Shown piece after piece: positions 1 to 11,800 of a DNA stretch of 64,000 nt. The translations under genes were made by a program, and so were the position numbers. This DNA comes from Streptomyces caelestis. Lineage in GTDB: Bacteria > Actinomycetota > Actinomycetes > Streptomycetales > Streptomycetaceae. Numbering within the stretch: position 1 is the stretch's first letter; every line of letters starts with the position of its first letter. The notes beneath the pieces were generated by a model that was not told the origin of the DNA, ran no database searches, and saw nothing but the letters and a program-made list of their open reading frames with translations. The stretch lies in the NCBI RefSeq assembly GCF_001279005.1, contig NZ_LGCN01000154.1, positions 1-64,000 on the forward strand, read 5' to 3'.

Positions 1-3000
1 CGTGCGGTGCTGCAGCTGGTGCGCTCGCAGGTGGCGGCCGTGCTGGGGCACGGTTCGGCCGAGGCGATCGGACCCGACCGCGCCTTCCAGGAACTGGGCT
101 TCGACTCGCTGGCCGCGACCGAACTGCGCAACCAGCTCAACCAGCTCACCGGACTCAGGCTCCCCGCCACCCTGGTCTTCGACCACCCCAACGCCCTCGC
201 CGTCACCGAATTCGTGGAGGCCGAACTGGCCGCCGCGTACCCGGTGCCGGGCGACGACACGGACGGCGACGGCGCAGAGGACGGCATCCGCCGCGCGCTG
301 CGGTCGATCCCGACCAGGCGCCTGCGCGACGCCGGTCTGATGGACGTCCTCCTCGAACTCGCCGACGAGGACGGAGCGCCGGCGCACGCCGAGGCCGTCG
401 CGGACGGGGAGGAGTACGACACCGACCTGGACGGCGACGCGGACGGCACCGTCGACGCCGTCCCGGACGCCCGGGACGTCCCCCTTGTCGAGGCCGCCGA
501 GCTCTCCGAGGCTCCCGCGGCCCCCGACGCCCTGCGCGCCGCCCGTGCGGAGACCGCGCGGCTGCGCCGGGACAACCGACGGCTCACCGCCGCCCGGCAC
601 GAGCCGATCGCCATCGTCGGGATGGCCTGCCGCTACCCGGGCGGAGTGACCTCGCCCGAGGACCTGTGGCGGCTGGTGACGGACGGCGCGGACGCCATCA
701 CCCCGTTCCCCGAGGACCGGGGATGGGACCTGTCGATGCTGCGCGACCCGGAGGCCAAGCACCCCGACGGCTACTACGCGCGGGAGGGCGGCTTCCTCGA
801 CGGGGCGGCCGACTTCGACCCCGGGTTCTTCGGCATCTCGCCCCGCGAGGCACTGGCGATGGACCCGCAGCAGCGGCTGGCGCTGGAACTGTCCTGGGAG
901 GCGCTGGAACGCGCGGGCATCGACCCCGGCTCGCTCAAGGGCAGCCGTACCGGTGTCTTCGCCGGCGTGATGTACCACGACTACCCGGGCAGCGACGGCA
1001 ACGGCAGCGTCGTCACCGGCCGCATCGCCTACAAGCTCGGCCTCGAGGGCCCGGCGGTCTCCGTCGACACCGCCTGCTCGTCCTCCCTGGTCGCGCTGCA
1101 CCTCGCGGTGCAGGCACTGCGGCAGGGCGACTGCTCGCTCGCCGTCACCGGCGGTGTCACCGTGCTGGCCACACCCGGTGTGTTCGTCGAGTTCGGCCGC
1201 CAGGGCGGGCTCGCGCCCGACGGCCGGTGCAAGTCGTTCGCCGCGGCGGCCGACGGCACCGGGTTCTCCGAGGGCGCCGGCTTCCTCGTGGTGGAGCGGC
1301 TGTCCGACGCGCTGCGCAACGGGCACGAGGTACTGGCCGTGGTCCGGGGCTCCGCCGTCAACCAGGACGGCGCGAGCAACGGGCTCACCGCCCCCAACGG
1401 CCCCTCCCAGCGCCGTGTGATCCGGCAGGCCCTCGCCAACGCGCGGCTCGCCGCCGACCAGATCGACGCGGTCGAGGCGCACGGCACGGGCACCACGCTC
1501 GGCGACCCGATCGAGGCCCAGGCGCTGCTCGCCACCTACGGCCAGGACCGCCCCGAGGAACGCCCCCTGTGGCTCGGCTCGGTGAAGTCCAACATCGGCC
1601 ACACGCAGGCCGCCGCCGGTGTCGCGGGCGTCATCAAGATGGTGATGGCGATGCGGCACGGCGTGCTGCCCGCCACCCTCAACGTGGACGCCCCCAGTGA
1701 CCAGGTCGACTGGACCACCGGGTCCGTCGCGCTGCTGACCGAGCAGCGGGAGTGGACCGGCACCGGCCGCCCGCGTCGCGCCGGCGTCTCCTCCTTCGGC
1801 ATCAGCGGAACCAACGCCCACGTCATCGTCGAGCAGGCGCCTGCCGCGGCGCCGACGGCCCCCGCCGTCCCCGGCGGGGCGGACGACGCGGCCCCGGCGC
1901 CGGCCGCGGTCGTACCGTGGCTGCTGTCGGCGCGCGACCAGGACGCCCTGCGGGCCCAGGCCGAACGCCTGCTGGCGCACGTCGAGCAGGCCGCGACGGC
2001 CGGTGCGGACGCGCCGCGCCCGCTCGACATCGCGTACTCGCTGGCCACCACCCGCGCGGCGTTCGAACACCGCGTCGCGGTCGTCGGCGCGGACCGCGAC
2101 GGGCTGCTGGCGGCCCTGGGCGCGGTCGCGCGGGGCGAGGAGCCGGCCACCACGGCCCGAGAGGGACTGCTCGCCGTCCTCTTCCCGGGGCAGGGATCGC
2201 AGCGGCTCGGCATGGGCCGGGACCTGTACGAGCGGTTCCCGGTGTTCGCCGAGGCCTTCGACGCGGCCTGCGCCGGACTGGACGAACACCTGGACCGGCC
2301 GCTGCGCGAGGTCGTCTGGGGCGACGACGAGGCCACCCTGAACGGCACCGCCTACACCCAGGCCGCCCTCTTCGCCCTCGGCACGGCCCTGTACCGGCTC
2401 GCCGAGTCGTTCGGCATCGTCCCCGAGTACGTGGCGGGGCACTCCATCGGCGAGGTCACCGCCGCCCACGTGGCCGGGGTCTTCACCCTGGAGGAGGCCT
2501 GCGCGCTGGTCGCCGCCCGCGGCCGGCTGATGCAGGCGCTGCCCGCCGGCGGCGCCATGGCGGCGGTGCAGGCCACCGAGGCCGAGGTACTGCCGCACCT
2601 CACCGGCCGCGTCGGTGTCGCCGCCGTCAACGGCCCCGCCTCCGTGGTGGTGTCGGGTGCCGCGGAGGACGTGGAGAAGGTGGCCGCGGTCTTCCGGGAG
2701 CAGGGCCGCCGTACGACCGCCCTGCGGGTGTCGCACGCGTTCCACTCCCCGCTGATGGAGCCGATGCTGGAGGAGTTCCGGGCCGTGCTGGAGCGGCTGT
2801 CGCCCCGGCCGCCCGCCCTGCCCGTCGTCTCCAACCTGACCGGCGCCCTCGCCACCGCGGACCAGCTGTGCTCCGCCGACTACTGGGTACGGCACGTCCG
2901 CGAGGCCGTCCGCTTCGCCGACGGGGTGCACACCCTGCACGAACAGGGCGTCACCCGGTTCCTGGAACTCGGCCCCGACGGCGTCGCCTCGGCCATGGCG

Positions 3001-6000
3001 CGCGAGACGCTGCCCGAGCACGCCGTGACCGTCGCCGCCCAGCGGCGCACCACCCCCGGCGAGACCGCCCTGGTCGACGCCCTCGCCCGGCTGCACGGCC
3101 ACGGCGTGCCCGTCGACTGGGCCGCGTTCTTCGCCGGCCGGGGCGCCCGCCGGGTCGCCCTGCCCACGTACGCCTTCCAGCGGCGCCGCTTCTGGCCCGC
3201 GGAGACGCACATGGGCGCGGGGGCGGAGGCCGCCGGTCTGGCGCCCGCCGACCACCCGCTGCTCAGCGGCGTGGTCGAACTCGCCGGATCCGACGGCCAC
3301 CTGTTCACCGGACGGCTGTCGGTCGGCACGCACGGCTGGCTCGCCGACCACGTCGTCATGGGCGCCGTCCTCGTCCCCGGCACCGCCCTGCTGGAGCTGG
3401 CGGTGCACGCCGCGAACTCCCTGGGCTGCGAGCTGGTGGAGGAACTCACCCTCGCCGCACCGCTGGTCCTGCCCGCCCGGGGCACCGTCCGGCTCCAGGT
3501 CGGCGTCGGCGCCCCCGACGACTCGGGCCGCCGCACCCTGGGCATCCACTCCCGGCCCGCCGACGACACCGGAGCCACCTGGACGACACACGCCGAGGGC
3601 GTCCTCGCGACCGGACTGGCGACCTCGGCCGCCACGGACTTCGACGCGACCGTCTGGCCGCCCGAGAAGGCCGAACCGCTCGACACGGACGGCCTGTACG
3701 AACGCTTCGAGGACTCCGGCTTCGCCTACGGACCGGTGTTCCGGGGACTGCGGGCCGCCTGGCGGCGCGACGGCGAGGTGTTCGCCGAGGTCGTCCTGCC
3801 CGACGGCGCCGACGGCGGCGCGTACGGTCTGCACCCGGCGCTCTTCGACGCCGCACTGCACGCCACCGCACTGGCCGGCACCGCCGTCGACGGCGACTCG
3901 CCGCAGGACGGCGGGACCTCACAGGGCGGCGGGGTGCCGTTCTCCTGGAACGGCGTGTCCCTGCACGCGGTCGGCGCCTCCGCCGTCCGTGTCCGGCTCT
4001 CCCGCGCCGACGACGGCACCCTCGCGATCGCCGTCGCCGACACCACCGGCGCCCCCGTGGCCACCGTCACCTCCCTGGTGACCCGCCCGCTCGCCGCCGC
4101 GCAGCTCGGCGGCGCGGCGGGCGCCGACCGGGACTCCCTGTTCGCCCTGGACTGGGTCCCGGCGCCGGAGCGGACGGCGGGCACACGGCCCGACGCACCG
4201 GCGGCCGGATCCACGACCGGAGCCGGGAGCGGTGACGAGGCCGCGCGGGTCGCCCTGATCGGCCCGGACGACGGCGTCCTCGAGGCGGCCGTCCGCGCCG
4301 CCGCCGCTGCCGACAGGTACGCGGACCTGACGGCACTGGCCGACGCGGCGGCAAAGGACCCGGTACCACCGGTCGTCCTCCTGCCCGTCCACACCGGTGC
4401 CGCACCGGCCGACCGGGCAGGCGCCGCGCACACCGCGACGGCCCACGTCCTGGAGACGCTCGGCGTCTGGCTCGCCGACGACCGGTTCGCCGCCTCCCGC
4501 CTGGTCGTCGTCACCCGGGGCGCGACCGACGGAGCCGACCCGGCCGCGGCCGCCGTATGGGGCCTGGTGCGCGCGGCCCAGGCGGAACACCCCGACAGGT
4601 TCACCCTGCTGGATCTGGAGAACCCGGCCACGGACACGGACATGGCCATGGAGAGGGCGACGGGGACAGCGGCGGTACTTCCGTCCGCCGTTCTCGCGCC
4701 CACCTCCGACGAACCGCAGCTCGCGGTGCGCGAGGGCCGGGTGCTCGTGCCCCGGCTGGTCCGGGTCACCGCACCCGAGCCGCAGGGCACGGACGGCTGG
4801 GACGCCGAGGGAACCGTCCTCGTCACCGGAGGGACCGGCGGTCTCGGTGCCGCCGTCGCCCGCCACCTGGTGGCCGAGCACGGCGCGCGGAGCCTGCTGC
4901 TGGTCAGCCGGCGCGGCCCCGCCGCCGACGGCGCCGGCGAACTCGCCGCCGCACTCGAGGCGGAGGGCGCCCGGGTCACCGTGGCCGCCTGCGACGTGAC
5001 GGACCGCGCCGCCCTCGACCGGCTGCTCGCCGAGGTGCCCGCCGACCGGCCGCTGCGCGCCGTGATCCACGCGGCGGGCGTCCTGGACGACGGAATGATC
5101 GACTCCCTCACGCCCGAGCGGCTCGCCGCCGTGCTGCGGCCCAAGGCGGACGCCGCCTGGCACCTGCACGAGGCGACCGCGGACCTCCCGCTCGACGCGT
5201 TCGTGCTGTTCTCCTCGGTGGCCGGCACGCTCGGCAACGCGGGCCAGGCCAACTACGCGGCGGGCAACGCCTTCCTGGACGCCCTCGCCCGGCACCGCCG
5301 GAACCGGGGCCTGCCCGCACTGTCCCTCGGCTGGGGCCCCTGGACCAGGGGCAGCGGCATGACCGGCGAGCTCGGCGAGGCCGACATCGCGCGGATGACC
5401 AGGGCGGGCATGCCGCCGATGCCGCCGGAGCAGGGCCTGGCCCTGTTCGACACGCTCCGCACCGCCGACGCGGGAGCCGCGGTCCTGCCCGTGCGGCTGG
5501 ACCTGGGGGCCCTGCGGTCCCTCGGCGAGATCCCGCCGCTGTTGCGGTCACTGATCCGGGTGCCGTCCCGCCGTACGGCCGCGACGGCGGCCGGGGCGGC
5601 GGCCGCCGCGGACCTCACCCAGCGGCTGTCCGCACTCACCCCGGCGGAGGGCCGGGAAGCACTGCTGGAGCTGGTGCGCGGTCAGATCGCCACCGTCCTC
5701 GGTCACCTGGACCCGGCCGACGTCGAACCGGACCGGCCCTTCCAGGACCTCGGCTTCGACTCGCTGACCTCCGTCGAACTGCGCAACCGGCTCGGCGCGC
5801 TCACCGGCACCCGCCTCCCGGCCACCCTCCTGTTCGACTACCCCACGCCCAGCGAACTCGTCGCCCACCTGTACGCGCGCGTCGCCCCGGCCCCGGCCGG
5901 CGCGCAGGAGACGGTCCTGGCGGAGCTGGACAGGCTGGAGAAGAGCATCTCGGGCATCGAAGTGGACGCCGACCTCTTCGCACAGGTCGCGGCCCGGCTG

Positions 6001-6141
6001 GAGGTGCTGCGCGGCAAGTGGCAGTCGCTGCGCACGGAGGCGTCCGCCGCGCTCGGCGACAAGGACGACGCGTTCGACTTCGACTCCGCCACGGACGAGG
6101 AGGTCTTCGACCTGCTCGACAACGAACTCGGCCTCTCCTAG
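1..6141 (+). CDS. Modular type I polyketide synthase, 3' part (ACP, then a full KS-AT-DH-KR-ACP module)
   Basis: The reading frame is open at the left edge, so this is the C-terminal part of a larger PKS. In order it shows an ACP (GFDSL near nt 97-111), a KS (about 600-1870) with active-site TACSSS, HGTGT and NIGH, an AT (about 2170-3130) with GHSIG and HAFH, the signature of malonyl-CoA selection, a DH (about 3240-4000) with [10 protein letters not shown] fitting HxxxGxxxxP, a KR (about 4810-5420) with GGTGGLG and an LDD motif (B-type), a final ACP (LGFDSL), and a C-terminal docking tail rich in Asp/Glu. There is no ER, so the module adds C2 and leaves a double bond, as needed for a polyene. 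There is no thioesterase, so the chain passes to another PKS. Which fsc PKS this is (fscB to fscE would be candidates) cannot be decided from the piece visible. Confidence 0.95.
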   Translation, partial: RAVLQLVRSQVAAVLGHGSAEAIGPDRAFQELGFDSLAATELRNQLNQLTGLRLPATLVFDHPNALAVTEFVEAELAAAYPVPGDDTDGDGAEDGIRRALRSIPTRRLRDAGLMDVLLELADEDGAPAHAEAVADGEEYDTDLDGDADGTVDAVPDARDVPLVEAAELSEAPAAPDALRAARAETARLRRDNRRLTAARHEPIAIVGMACRYPGGVTSPEDLWRLVTDGADAITPFPEDRGWDLSMLRDPEAKHPDGYYAREGGFLDGAADFDPGFFGISPREALAMDPQQRLALELSWEALERAGIDPGSLKGSRTGVFAGVMYHDYPGSDGNGSVVTGRIAYKLGLEGPAVSVDTACSSSLVALHLAVQALRQGDCSLAVTGGVTVLATPGVFVEFGRQGGLAPDGRCKSFAAAADGTGFSEGAGFLVVERLSDALRNGHEVLAVVRGSAVNQDGASNGLTAPNGPSQRRVIRQALANARLAADQIDAVEAHGTGTTLGDPIEAQALLATYGQDRPEERPLWLGSVKSNIGHTQAAAGVAGVIKMVMAMRHGVLPATLNVDAPSDQVDWTTGSVALLTEQREWTGTGRPRRAGVSSFGISGTNAHVIVEQAPAAAPTAPAVPGGADDAAPAPAAVVPWLLSARDQDALRAQAERLLAHVEQAATAGADAPRPLDIAYSLATTRAAFEHRVAVVGADRDGLLAALGAVARGEEPATTAREGLLAVLFPGQGSQRLGMGRDLYERFPVFAEAFDAACAGLDEHLDRPLREVVWGDDEATLNGTAYTQAALFALGTALYRLAESFGIVPEYVAGHSIGEVTAAHVAGVFTLEEACALVAARGRLMQALPAGGAMAAVQATEAEVLPHLTGRVGVAAVNGPASVVVSGAAEDVEKVAAVFREQGRRTTALRVSHAFHSPLMEPMLEEFRAVLERLSPRPPALPVVSNLTGALATADQLCSADYWVRHVREAVRFADGVHTLHEQGVTRFLELGPDGVASAMARETLPEHAVTVAAQRRTTPGETALVDALARLHGHGVPVDWAAFFAGRGARRVALPTYAFQRRRFWPAETHMGAGAEAAGLAPADHPLLSGVVELAGSDGHLFTGRLSVGTHGWLADHVVMGAVLVPGTALLELAVHAANSLGCELVEELTLAAPLVLPARGTVRLQVGVGAPDDSGRRTLGIHSRPADDTGATWTTHAEGVLATGLATSAATDFDATVWPPEKAEPLDTDGLYERFEDSGFAYGPVFRGLRAAWRRDGEVFAEVVLPDGADGGAYGLHPALFDAALHATALAGTAVDGDSPQDGGTSQGGGVPFSWNGVSLHAVGASAVRVRLSRADDGTLAIAVADTTGAPVATVTSLVTRPLAAAQLGGAAGADRDSLFALDWVPAPERTAGTRPDAPAAGSTTGAGSGDEAARVALIGPDDGVLEAAVRAAAAADRYADLTALADAAAKDPVPPVVLLPVHTGAAPADRAGAAHTATAHVLETLGVWLADDRFAASRLVVVTRGATDGADPAAAAVWGLVRAAQAEHPDRFTLLDLENPATDTDMAMERATGTAAVLPSAVLAPTSDEPQLAVREGRVLVPRLVRVTAPEPQGTDGWDAEGTVLVTGGTGGLGAAVARHLVAEHGARSLLLVSRRGPAADGAGELAAALEAEGARVTVAACDVTDRAALDRLLAEVPADRPLRAVIHAAGVLDDGMIDSLTPERLAAVLRPKADAAWHLHEATADLPLDAFVLFSSVAGTLGNAGQANYAAGNAFLDALARHRRNRGLPALSLGWGPWTRGSGMTGELGEADIARMTRAGMPPMPPEQGLALFDTLRTADAGAAVLPVRLDLGALRSLGEIPPLLRSLIRVPSRRTAATAAGAAAAADLTQRLSALTPAEGREALLELVRGQIATVLGHLDPADVEPDRPFQDLGFDSLTSVELRNRLGALTGTRLPATLLFDYPTPSELVAHLYARVAPAPAGAQETVLAELDRLEKSISGIEVDADLFAQVAARLEVLRGKWQSLRTEASAALGDKDDAFDFDSATDEEVFDLLDNELGLS

Positions 6142-6174
6142 GAACGCGTCGGCCGGGCGAAGCCCCGGCGCCGC

Positions 6175-6215
6175 CGATGCCGCCCTCCCCGCCGCCGGCG
6201 GGGAGGGCGGCATCG
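6175..6215. terminator. Strong intrinsic terminator after the PKS gene
   Basis: Perfect inverted repeat with 19-bp arms (CGATGCCGCCCTCCCCGCC at 6175-6193, complement at 6197-6215) around a 3-base loop GCC, followed on the plus strand by TTT. It begins 34 bases after the PKS stop codon. Confidence 0.9.
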
Positions 6216-6770
6216 TTTCCGGGGGCGTCCCCGGACGGGGCGGCCCCTCCCGGTCCACCGGCCGCCGTGGGACGCCCCGCGCGGGGGCGGACCACTCCGC
6301 ACGCGCTCCGCTTCACACCCGAGAACGGGGAGGTCGACCCGTTTCCCGTTCCCCGGATGACCGTTCGGAGTGGGCGCAGGCCGTCGTGGAACCCCCTGAC
6401 CGGCAGCTTCGCCGTCGGCCTGACACCCGAAGTCGCCCGTTTGGGGGCGCTCGACGACCGCGGCGGGCAGAGCGCCACAGACACCTCGCGAACCCGGGGC
6501 GCGCGCCGCATCCGACCGGGACGCGGGCGGCGGGGCCGGCACGGCCCGCGGGGCGTCCCGCGCCGACCACGACGTCCGTGCCCGGACCACGGCCCCGGCG
6601 CGCCCGTTCGGCCCTGGCACCGCGCCCGCGGGGAGAAGCGCCGAAGGCCCGCACGGACAAGGGTCGGGGGCCACACGACAAAGGCCCGTGAGCCGCACGA
6701 CGAGGCGCGTGCCCGCACAGGCAAAGAAGCCCGTACCGGCCGGAGAAGACCCGTGCCCGCACGAGAGAAA

Positions 6771-6802
6771 GGCCCGTGGGCGCCGGAAGGCGCCCACGGG
6801 CC
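6771..6802 (-). terminator. Terminator of the exporter operon
   Basis: Perfect 14-bp stem (GGCCCGTGGGCGCC at 6771-6784, complement at 6789-6802) with a GGAA/TTCC loop. Read on the minus strand it lies about 30 bases past the permease stop and is followed by TTTCTCTC, the usual place and shape of an intrinsic terminator. Confidence 0.85.
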
Positions 6803-6833
6803 CGGTCCCGCGCCCGGGGGAGTGGCGCGGGAG

Positions 6834-7682
6834 TCAGAGCGGCCGGCGGAAGCCGGCCAAGGCGGCGAACGCGCCCGCCGCGCTGATCACCGCGCCGATG
6901 AGCAGCGCGGGAATCGCGTGGTCGAGGCCGGGCACGTCCAGCGCGAGGGCGCGGGTGGCGTCGATGGCGTACGTCAGCGGGTTCACGTGGGCGACGGCCG
7001 CCAGCCAGCCCGGCAGGTCGGCGACCGGCACGTACGCGCTGGACGCGAACATCAGCGGGAAGATCACGATCAGGGCGAGGTTCTGCAGGGGCTCCGCACG
7101 CCGCAGCCAGGCGCCGGCCGCGATGAAGGCCCAGCCCAGGGCGAAGCTGATGAAGAGCGTCAGCCCGGCGGACAGGGCGAGTTCGGCGACGCCCCCGTTG
7201 GGGGAGTAGCCCAGGACCGTCATCGCCAGCACCATGATCACGAGGATCTGCACGGCGCTGCGCACCAGTCCCACGAGACTGCGCGCGACCAGCAGGGCTC
7301 CGGGGTGCACCGGCAGCGAACGCAGCCTGGCGACCACGCCGTTGCGCAGGTCCTCCACGAGGCCCACCCCGGACTGCATCGCCGACTGGGCGGCGTTGTC
7401 CACCAGGACGGCCGGCAGCACGAAGTCGAGGTAGCTGACGCCGTCCGGGAAGTGCGGGGGCATGCCCATCTTGCTGAACACCTGGGTCAGTACGAACAGG
7501 ATGACGACGGGCTGGATCAGCCCGAACAGCACGATGCCCGGGTCGGTCGCCATCGCCCGCAGCGACCGCCCGGTGAGGACCCGCACCTGGGCGACGAACG
7601 AACTCCCGCCGAAGTCCGGTGTCTTGAGCGCGACGGTCGCGGGCGCGTGCGGACGCGGAGCGGGAGTGAGCTGCGTGGTCAA
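6834..7682 (-). CDS. ABC-2 type exporter permease, DrrB-like
   Basis: A membrane permease of about 282 residues with six predicted hydrophobic segments (for example FGLIQPVVILFVLTQVF and VQILVIMVLAMTVLG), matching the ABC-2 (DrrB) family that pairs with DrrA-type ATPases to export drugs. It lies directly downstream of such an ATPase and inside the polyene cluster, so polyene export or self-protection is the likely role; I believe it corresponds to one of fscTI/fscTII. Start choice: a GTG at 7694 gives four more residues but no Shine-Dalgarno, whereas GGAGG sits five bases before the TTG at 7682, which is preferred here. The ATPase stop is about 30 bases upstream, so the two are co-transcribed. 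Confidence 0.9.
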   Translation of the reverse strand: MTTQLTPAPRPHAPATVALKTPDFGGSSFVAQVRVLTGRSLRAMATDPGIVLFGLIQPVVILFVLTQVFSKMGMPPHFPDGVSYLDFVLPAVLVDNAAQSAMQSGVGLVEDLRNGVVARLRSLPVHPGALLVARSLVGLVRSAVQILVIMVLAMTVLGYSPNGGVAELALSAGLTLFISFALGWAFIAAGAWLRRAEPLQNLALIVIFPLMFASSAYVPVADLPGWLAAVAHVNPLTYAIDATRALALDVPGLDHAIPALLIGAVISAAGAFAALAGFRRPL

Positions 7683-7713
7683 GAGGTCCTCCACGGAGGG
7701 CGTCGGGCGGCGG

Positions 7714-8709
7714 TCACGCCGGGATCCGGGCGTGCTGCTCGGCGAGGGTCAGATACACGTCGTCCAGGGTCGGTTCGCCGAACGCCAGCTCGGTGATCTC
7801 GACTCCGACCTGGTCCAGCGTGCGGATGACGTCCGCGATCTCCCGGGTGGTGTCGATCGGGACGACGAGGCCGCGGGTTCCGTCCTCGCCGCCGACCGGC
7901 GCGAACCCGGCGCCGCGCAGCGCGGCGCCGGCCCGCGCGGGCGCGTCGTCGCTGTCCAGCGTCAGCGTGACGGTGCGCCGGCCGACCGTGGCCTTGAGCT
8001 CGTCCGCGGTGCCGGAGGCGACGACCTTGCCGGCGGAGAGCACCGCGATCGAGTCGGCGAGCCGGTCGGCCTCCTCCAGGTACTGCGTGGTCAGCAGGAC
8101 CGTGGCGCCCTGTTCGACCAGGCCCTCGACGATCTCCCACAGCTTCAGCCGGCTGGACGGGTCCAGGCCGGTGGTGGGTTCGTCGAGGAAGATCACCTGA
8201 GGGCCGCCGACCAGGGAGACGGCCAGGTCGAGGCGGCGCCGCAGCCCGCCCGAGTAGCCGCTCGCGCGCCGGTCGGCGACCGTGGTCAGCTCGAACAGCT
8301 CCAGCAGCTCCTCGGCCCGGGAGCGGGCGGCCCGGCGTCCCGCCCCGAGCAGCCGGGCGATCAGGACGAGGTTGTCCCGGCCGCTGAGCTGCGTGTCCAC
8401 CGACGCGAACTGGCCGGTGAGACCGATACGGCGACGGATCTCGAAGGGGTCGCGGGTCACGTCGTACCCCGCTACCGAGGCCCGTCCCGAGGACAGGGGC
8501 AGCGCGGTGGTGAGAACGTTGACGAGTGTGGTCTTGCCGGCTCCGTTGTGGCCGAGGAGGGCCAGGACGGAGCCCCGGCGGGCGCTGACGCTGACCGAGT
8601 CCAGGGCGTGGACCGTGCCGTACGACTTGCTGACGGCGTCCGCCTCGATCATCAGATCGCCGGAACCGGGGTCGGGCTGGGTGACGGGGGGCATGAGGAG
8701 CCCGCTCAT
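7714..8709 (-). CDS. ABC exporter ATP-binding subunit, DrrA-like
   Basis: A cytoplasmic ATPase of 331 residues. Walker A is GHNGAGKTT (about residue 45), the signature is YSGGLRRRLDLA, and Walker B is VIFLDEPTTGLDPSSR; the C-terminal third is the DrrA-type extension that carries a regulatory domain. It partners the permease immediately downstream. The ATG at 8709 is chosen because GGGAG lies eight bases before it; a GTG at 8724 would add five residues. It lies 121 bases after FscA on the same strand, so it may be transcribed with the loading PKS. Export of the finished polyene is inferred from context, not from the sequence itself. Confidence 0.93.
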   Translation of the reverse strand: MSGLLMPPVTQPDPGSGDLMIEADAVSKSYGTVHALDSVSVSARRGSVLALLGHNGAGKTTLVNVLTTALPLSSGRASVAGYDVTRDPFEIRRRIGLTGQFASVDTQLSGRDNLVLIARLLGAGRRAARSRAEELLELFELTTVADRRASGYSGGLRRRLDLAVSLVGGPQVIFLDEPTTGLDPSSRLKLWEIVEGLVEQGATVLLTTQYLEEADRLADSIAVLSAGKVVASGTADELKATVGRRTVTLTLDSDDAPARAGAALRGAGFAPVGGEDGTRGLVVPIDTTREIADVIRTLDQVGVEITELAFGEPTLDDVYLTLAEQHARIPA

Positions 8710-8830
8710 GAGGTGATCTCCCACTGGTGGACGTGTGGATGTGCGCGGAGCGGAGGACCGGCCTTTGGCCCATCCGTGGATGCCGCAGCCCGCCGGGGAC
8801 GGGCGTCGGGGCGTGGACGCGTGCCGCCGC

Positions 8831-11800
8831 CTACCGGTCGTCGCCCCCGTCCATGAGGCGGAACAGGTCCTCGTCCGAGGCGCCCTCCAGGTCCAGCGGC
8901 CCGCCGGCCGGTGCCGTGACGTCGGCGCGGGCCGGGGCCCAGCGCGCGGCCAGCGTCCTCAGCCGGGCCGCCGTCGCGGAGTCGAGGCCGGCGCCCGAGG
9001 TGAGCAGCGCCTCCAACGCGTCGACCAGGGCGCCCGCGTCCCGGGCGCGGACCGGCCCGGAGCGCCGGAGCGTGTCGCACACCAGCCGGGCCACCGCGGC
9101 GGGGGAGGGGTGGTCGAAGACCAGGGTCGGCGGCAGCCGGACGCCGGTGACGGCGGTGAGCCGGTTGCGCAGTTCGACGGCGGTGACGGAGGTGACGCCC
9201 AGTTCGGTGAAGGCCAGCCCGGGACCGGCGTCCGGCGGCAGCTCCCCGCCGACCACGGCCGCCAGCTCGCCGCGCACCAGGTCCGTCACCAGGGCCTCGC
9301 CCTCCGCCTCGGTCAGACCCGCCATCCGTTCGGCCAGCGCCGGCGCCGCGTCCGCCGCTCCCACGGCCTCCGGGCTCGTCACGGTCACCGTCCCGGCGGG
9401 CACCGAGGCCAGCCAGTACGACTCGTGCTGGAAGGCGTACGTGGGCAGCGGCACCGTCCGGGCCCCGGGCAGCACCGCCCGCCAGTCGACCGGCAGCCCG
9501 TGCGCGTGCAGCCGTACGGCGGCGGCGAGCAGGGCCCCTTCCTCGTCCTCCCCGCCCCGCAGCAGCGGCTCCACCACCGGCCGGACGCCCGGCTCCCGCT
9601 GCCCGAGCCGGGCCTCGAGGCACTCGTCGACCATGGGGGTGAGCGCGGCCTCCGGGCCCACCTCGACGTAGACGCCGGTGCGCGCGTCGGCGAGCAGCCC
9701 GACCGCGTCCGCGAACCGGACCGCCTCCCGGGCGTGCCGCACCCAGTGGCCGGGATCGCGGGCCTCCTCGGCGGTCAACGGGCGGCCGGTGACGCCGGAG
9801 ATCAGCGGCAGGCCGGGCCCGGCGAAGGACAGGCCCGCCACGGTCTCCCGGAACTCGGCGAGCACCGGGTCCATCAGCGGCGAGTGGAAGGCGTGGCTGA
9901 CCGTCAGCCGACGTGTCTTGTGCCCGGCGGCGGCCAGTTCACCGGCCAGTTCGGCCAGCGGACCCTCCGCGCCCGACAGCACCACCGACCGCGGGCCGTT
10001 CACCGCGGCGACCGCGATGTCCTCGCCACGCCCCTCCAGCCACGGCAGCACGTCGTCCTCGGAGCAGCGGACGGCCACCATCGCGCCGCCCGGCGGCAGC
10101 GACTGCATCAGCCGGCCGCGCGCGGCGACCAGGGCGCAGGCGTCCGGCAGGCTCAGCACGCCCGCCACGTGCGCGGCGGCGATCTCGCCCACGGAGTGGC
10201 CCACCAGCCGCGCGGGCGTCACCCCCCAGGAGACCAGCAGCCGGTACAGGGCGACCTGGAAGGCGAACAGGGCGGGCTGCGCGTAGCCGGTGCCGTGCAG
10301 CAGTCCGGCCTCCTCGCTGTCCGGTCCGGCCCACATCACCGAGGTCAGGGGGCGCTCCAGCAGGGGATCGAGCTCCGCGCACACCTCCCGCAGCGCGGCG
10401 TCGAACACCGGGAACGCGGCGGCGAGCGCGCGGCCCATGCCGGGACGCTGACTGCCCTGCCCGGTGAACACGAACGCGGACTCCGGGGAACCGCCGCCCG
10501 TGTTCCGGCCCGTCGCTCCCGCGGCGTCGCCCCGGGCGAACCCGGCGGCGGCCGCTGTGAGCGCGGCCCGGTCGGCGCCGGTGAGCACCGCCGTACGGCC
10601 GTGCAGGGAGCGAGTGGTCAGGAGGGAGTAGGCGATGTCGCGGGCCAGCACCTCCGGGTGCGCCTCGGCGTACCCGGCCAGCCGCCGGGCCTGGCCCCGC
10701 AGCGCCGCGGTGTCCCGCGCCGACACCAGCCACGGCACGACGGCCCCACCGGCCCCCGGGACGGCCCGCTCGGCCGCACCCGCACCCGCACCCGCATCCG
10801 CGCCCGTCGGCCCGTCGGCCCGCTCGGCCTCGACCGGGGCCTCCTCCAGGACGAGATGGGCGTTGGTGCCGCTGATGCCGAACGACGAGACGGCCGCCCG
10901 GCGGGGCCTGCCGTCCCGGGCCGGCCACTCGCGTGCCTCGCTCAGCAGCCGAACGGCGCCGGAGGACCAGTCCACCCGGGTGCTGGGGGTGTCCGCGTGC
11001 AGGGTGCGCGGCAGCATTCCGTGTTCCAGCGCGAGGACCATCTTCATCACCCCGGCCACGCCGGCCGCCGCCTGGGTGTGGCCCAGGTTCGACTTGACCG
11101 AGCCCAGCCACAGCGGACGCCCCTCGGGACGCTCCCGTCCGTAGGTGTCGAGCAGCGCCTGCGCCTCGATCGGGTCGCCGAGCGGTGTACCGGTGCCGTG
11201 CGCCTCCACGGCGTCCACGTCCGCCGCGGTCAGTCCCGCGTCGGCCAGCGCCCTTCGGATGACCCGGCGTTGGGCGGGACCGTTGGGTGCGGTCAGCCCG
11301 TTGGAGGCGCCGTCCTGGTTGACCGCCGAGCCGCGGATCACCGCGAGCACGGGATGACCGTTGCGCCGGGCGTCGGACAGCCGCTCCAGGAGCAGCAGGC
11401 CGGCGCCCTCCGACCAGGCTGCCCCGTCGGCGCCCTCGGCGAAGGACTTGCAGCGGCCGTCCGGGGACAGGCCCCGCAGCCGGGAGAAGCCCACGAACGG
11501 CGCCGGCGTCGCCATCACCGCCACGCCCCCGGCGAGCGCCAGCTCCGACTCCCCGGACCGCAGTGACCGGCACGCCAGATGCAGCGCGACCAGCGACGAG
11601 GAGCAGGCCGTGTCCACGGTCAGGGCGGGGCCGTCGAGACCCAGGGTGTACGAGATCCGCCCGGACAGCGCACCGGCGGAGGTGCCCACCGGGAGCAGCC
11701 CCTCCAGTTCGCCGGACGGGTCGGTCGCGCCCGTCGCGTAGTCGTGGTACATGGCGCCGGTGAACACACCGGTACGGCTGCCGCGCAGCGTCAGCGGATC

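Larger units (their letters stand above)
6142..6833. other. Non-coding gap between convergent PKS and exporter genes
   Basis: About 690 bases without a convincing gene. It is bounded by two strong hairpins, one at each end (listed separately). The reading frames crossing it are Arg/Gly/Pro-rich shadows without start signals. The stretch 6660-6780 has several imperfect copies of a CCCGT-G-CCG-like word, but nothing I can call. Confidence 0.6.

Noticed and set aside
4557..7796. A very long open frame (+) of over 1,000 codons crossing the PKS end and the exporter genes
   Set aside because: It is Arg/Gly/Pro-rich, lies out of frame with the clear PKS domains, and runs over the terminator; long false frames are normal in DNA of this GC content.
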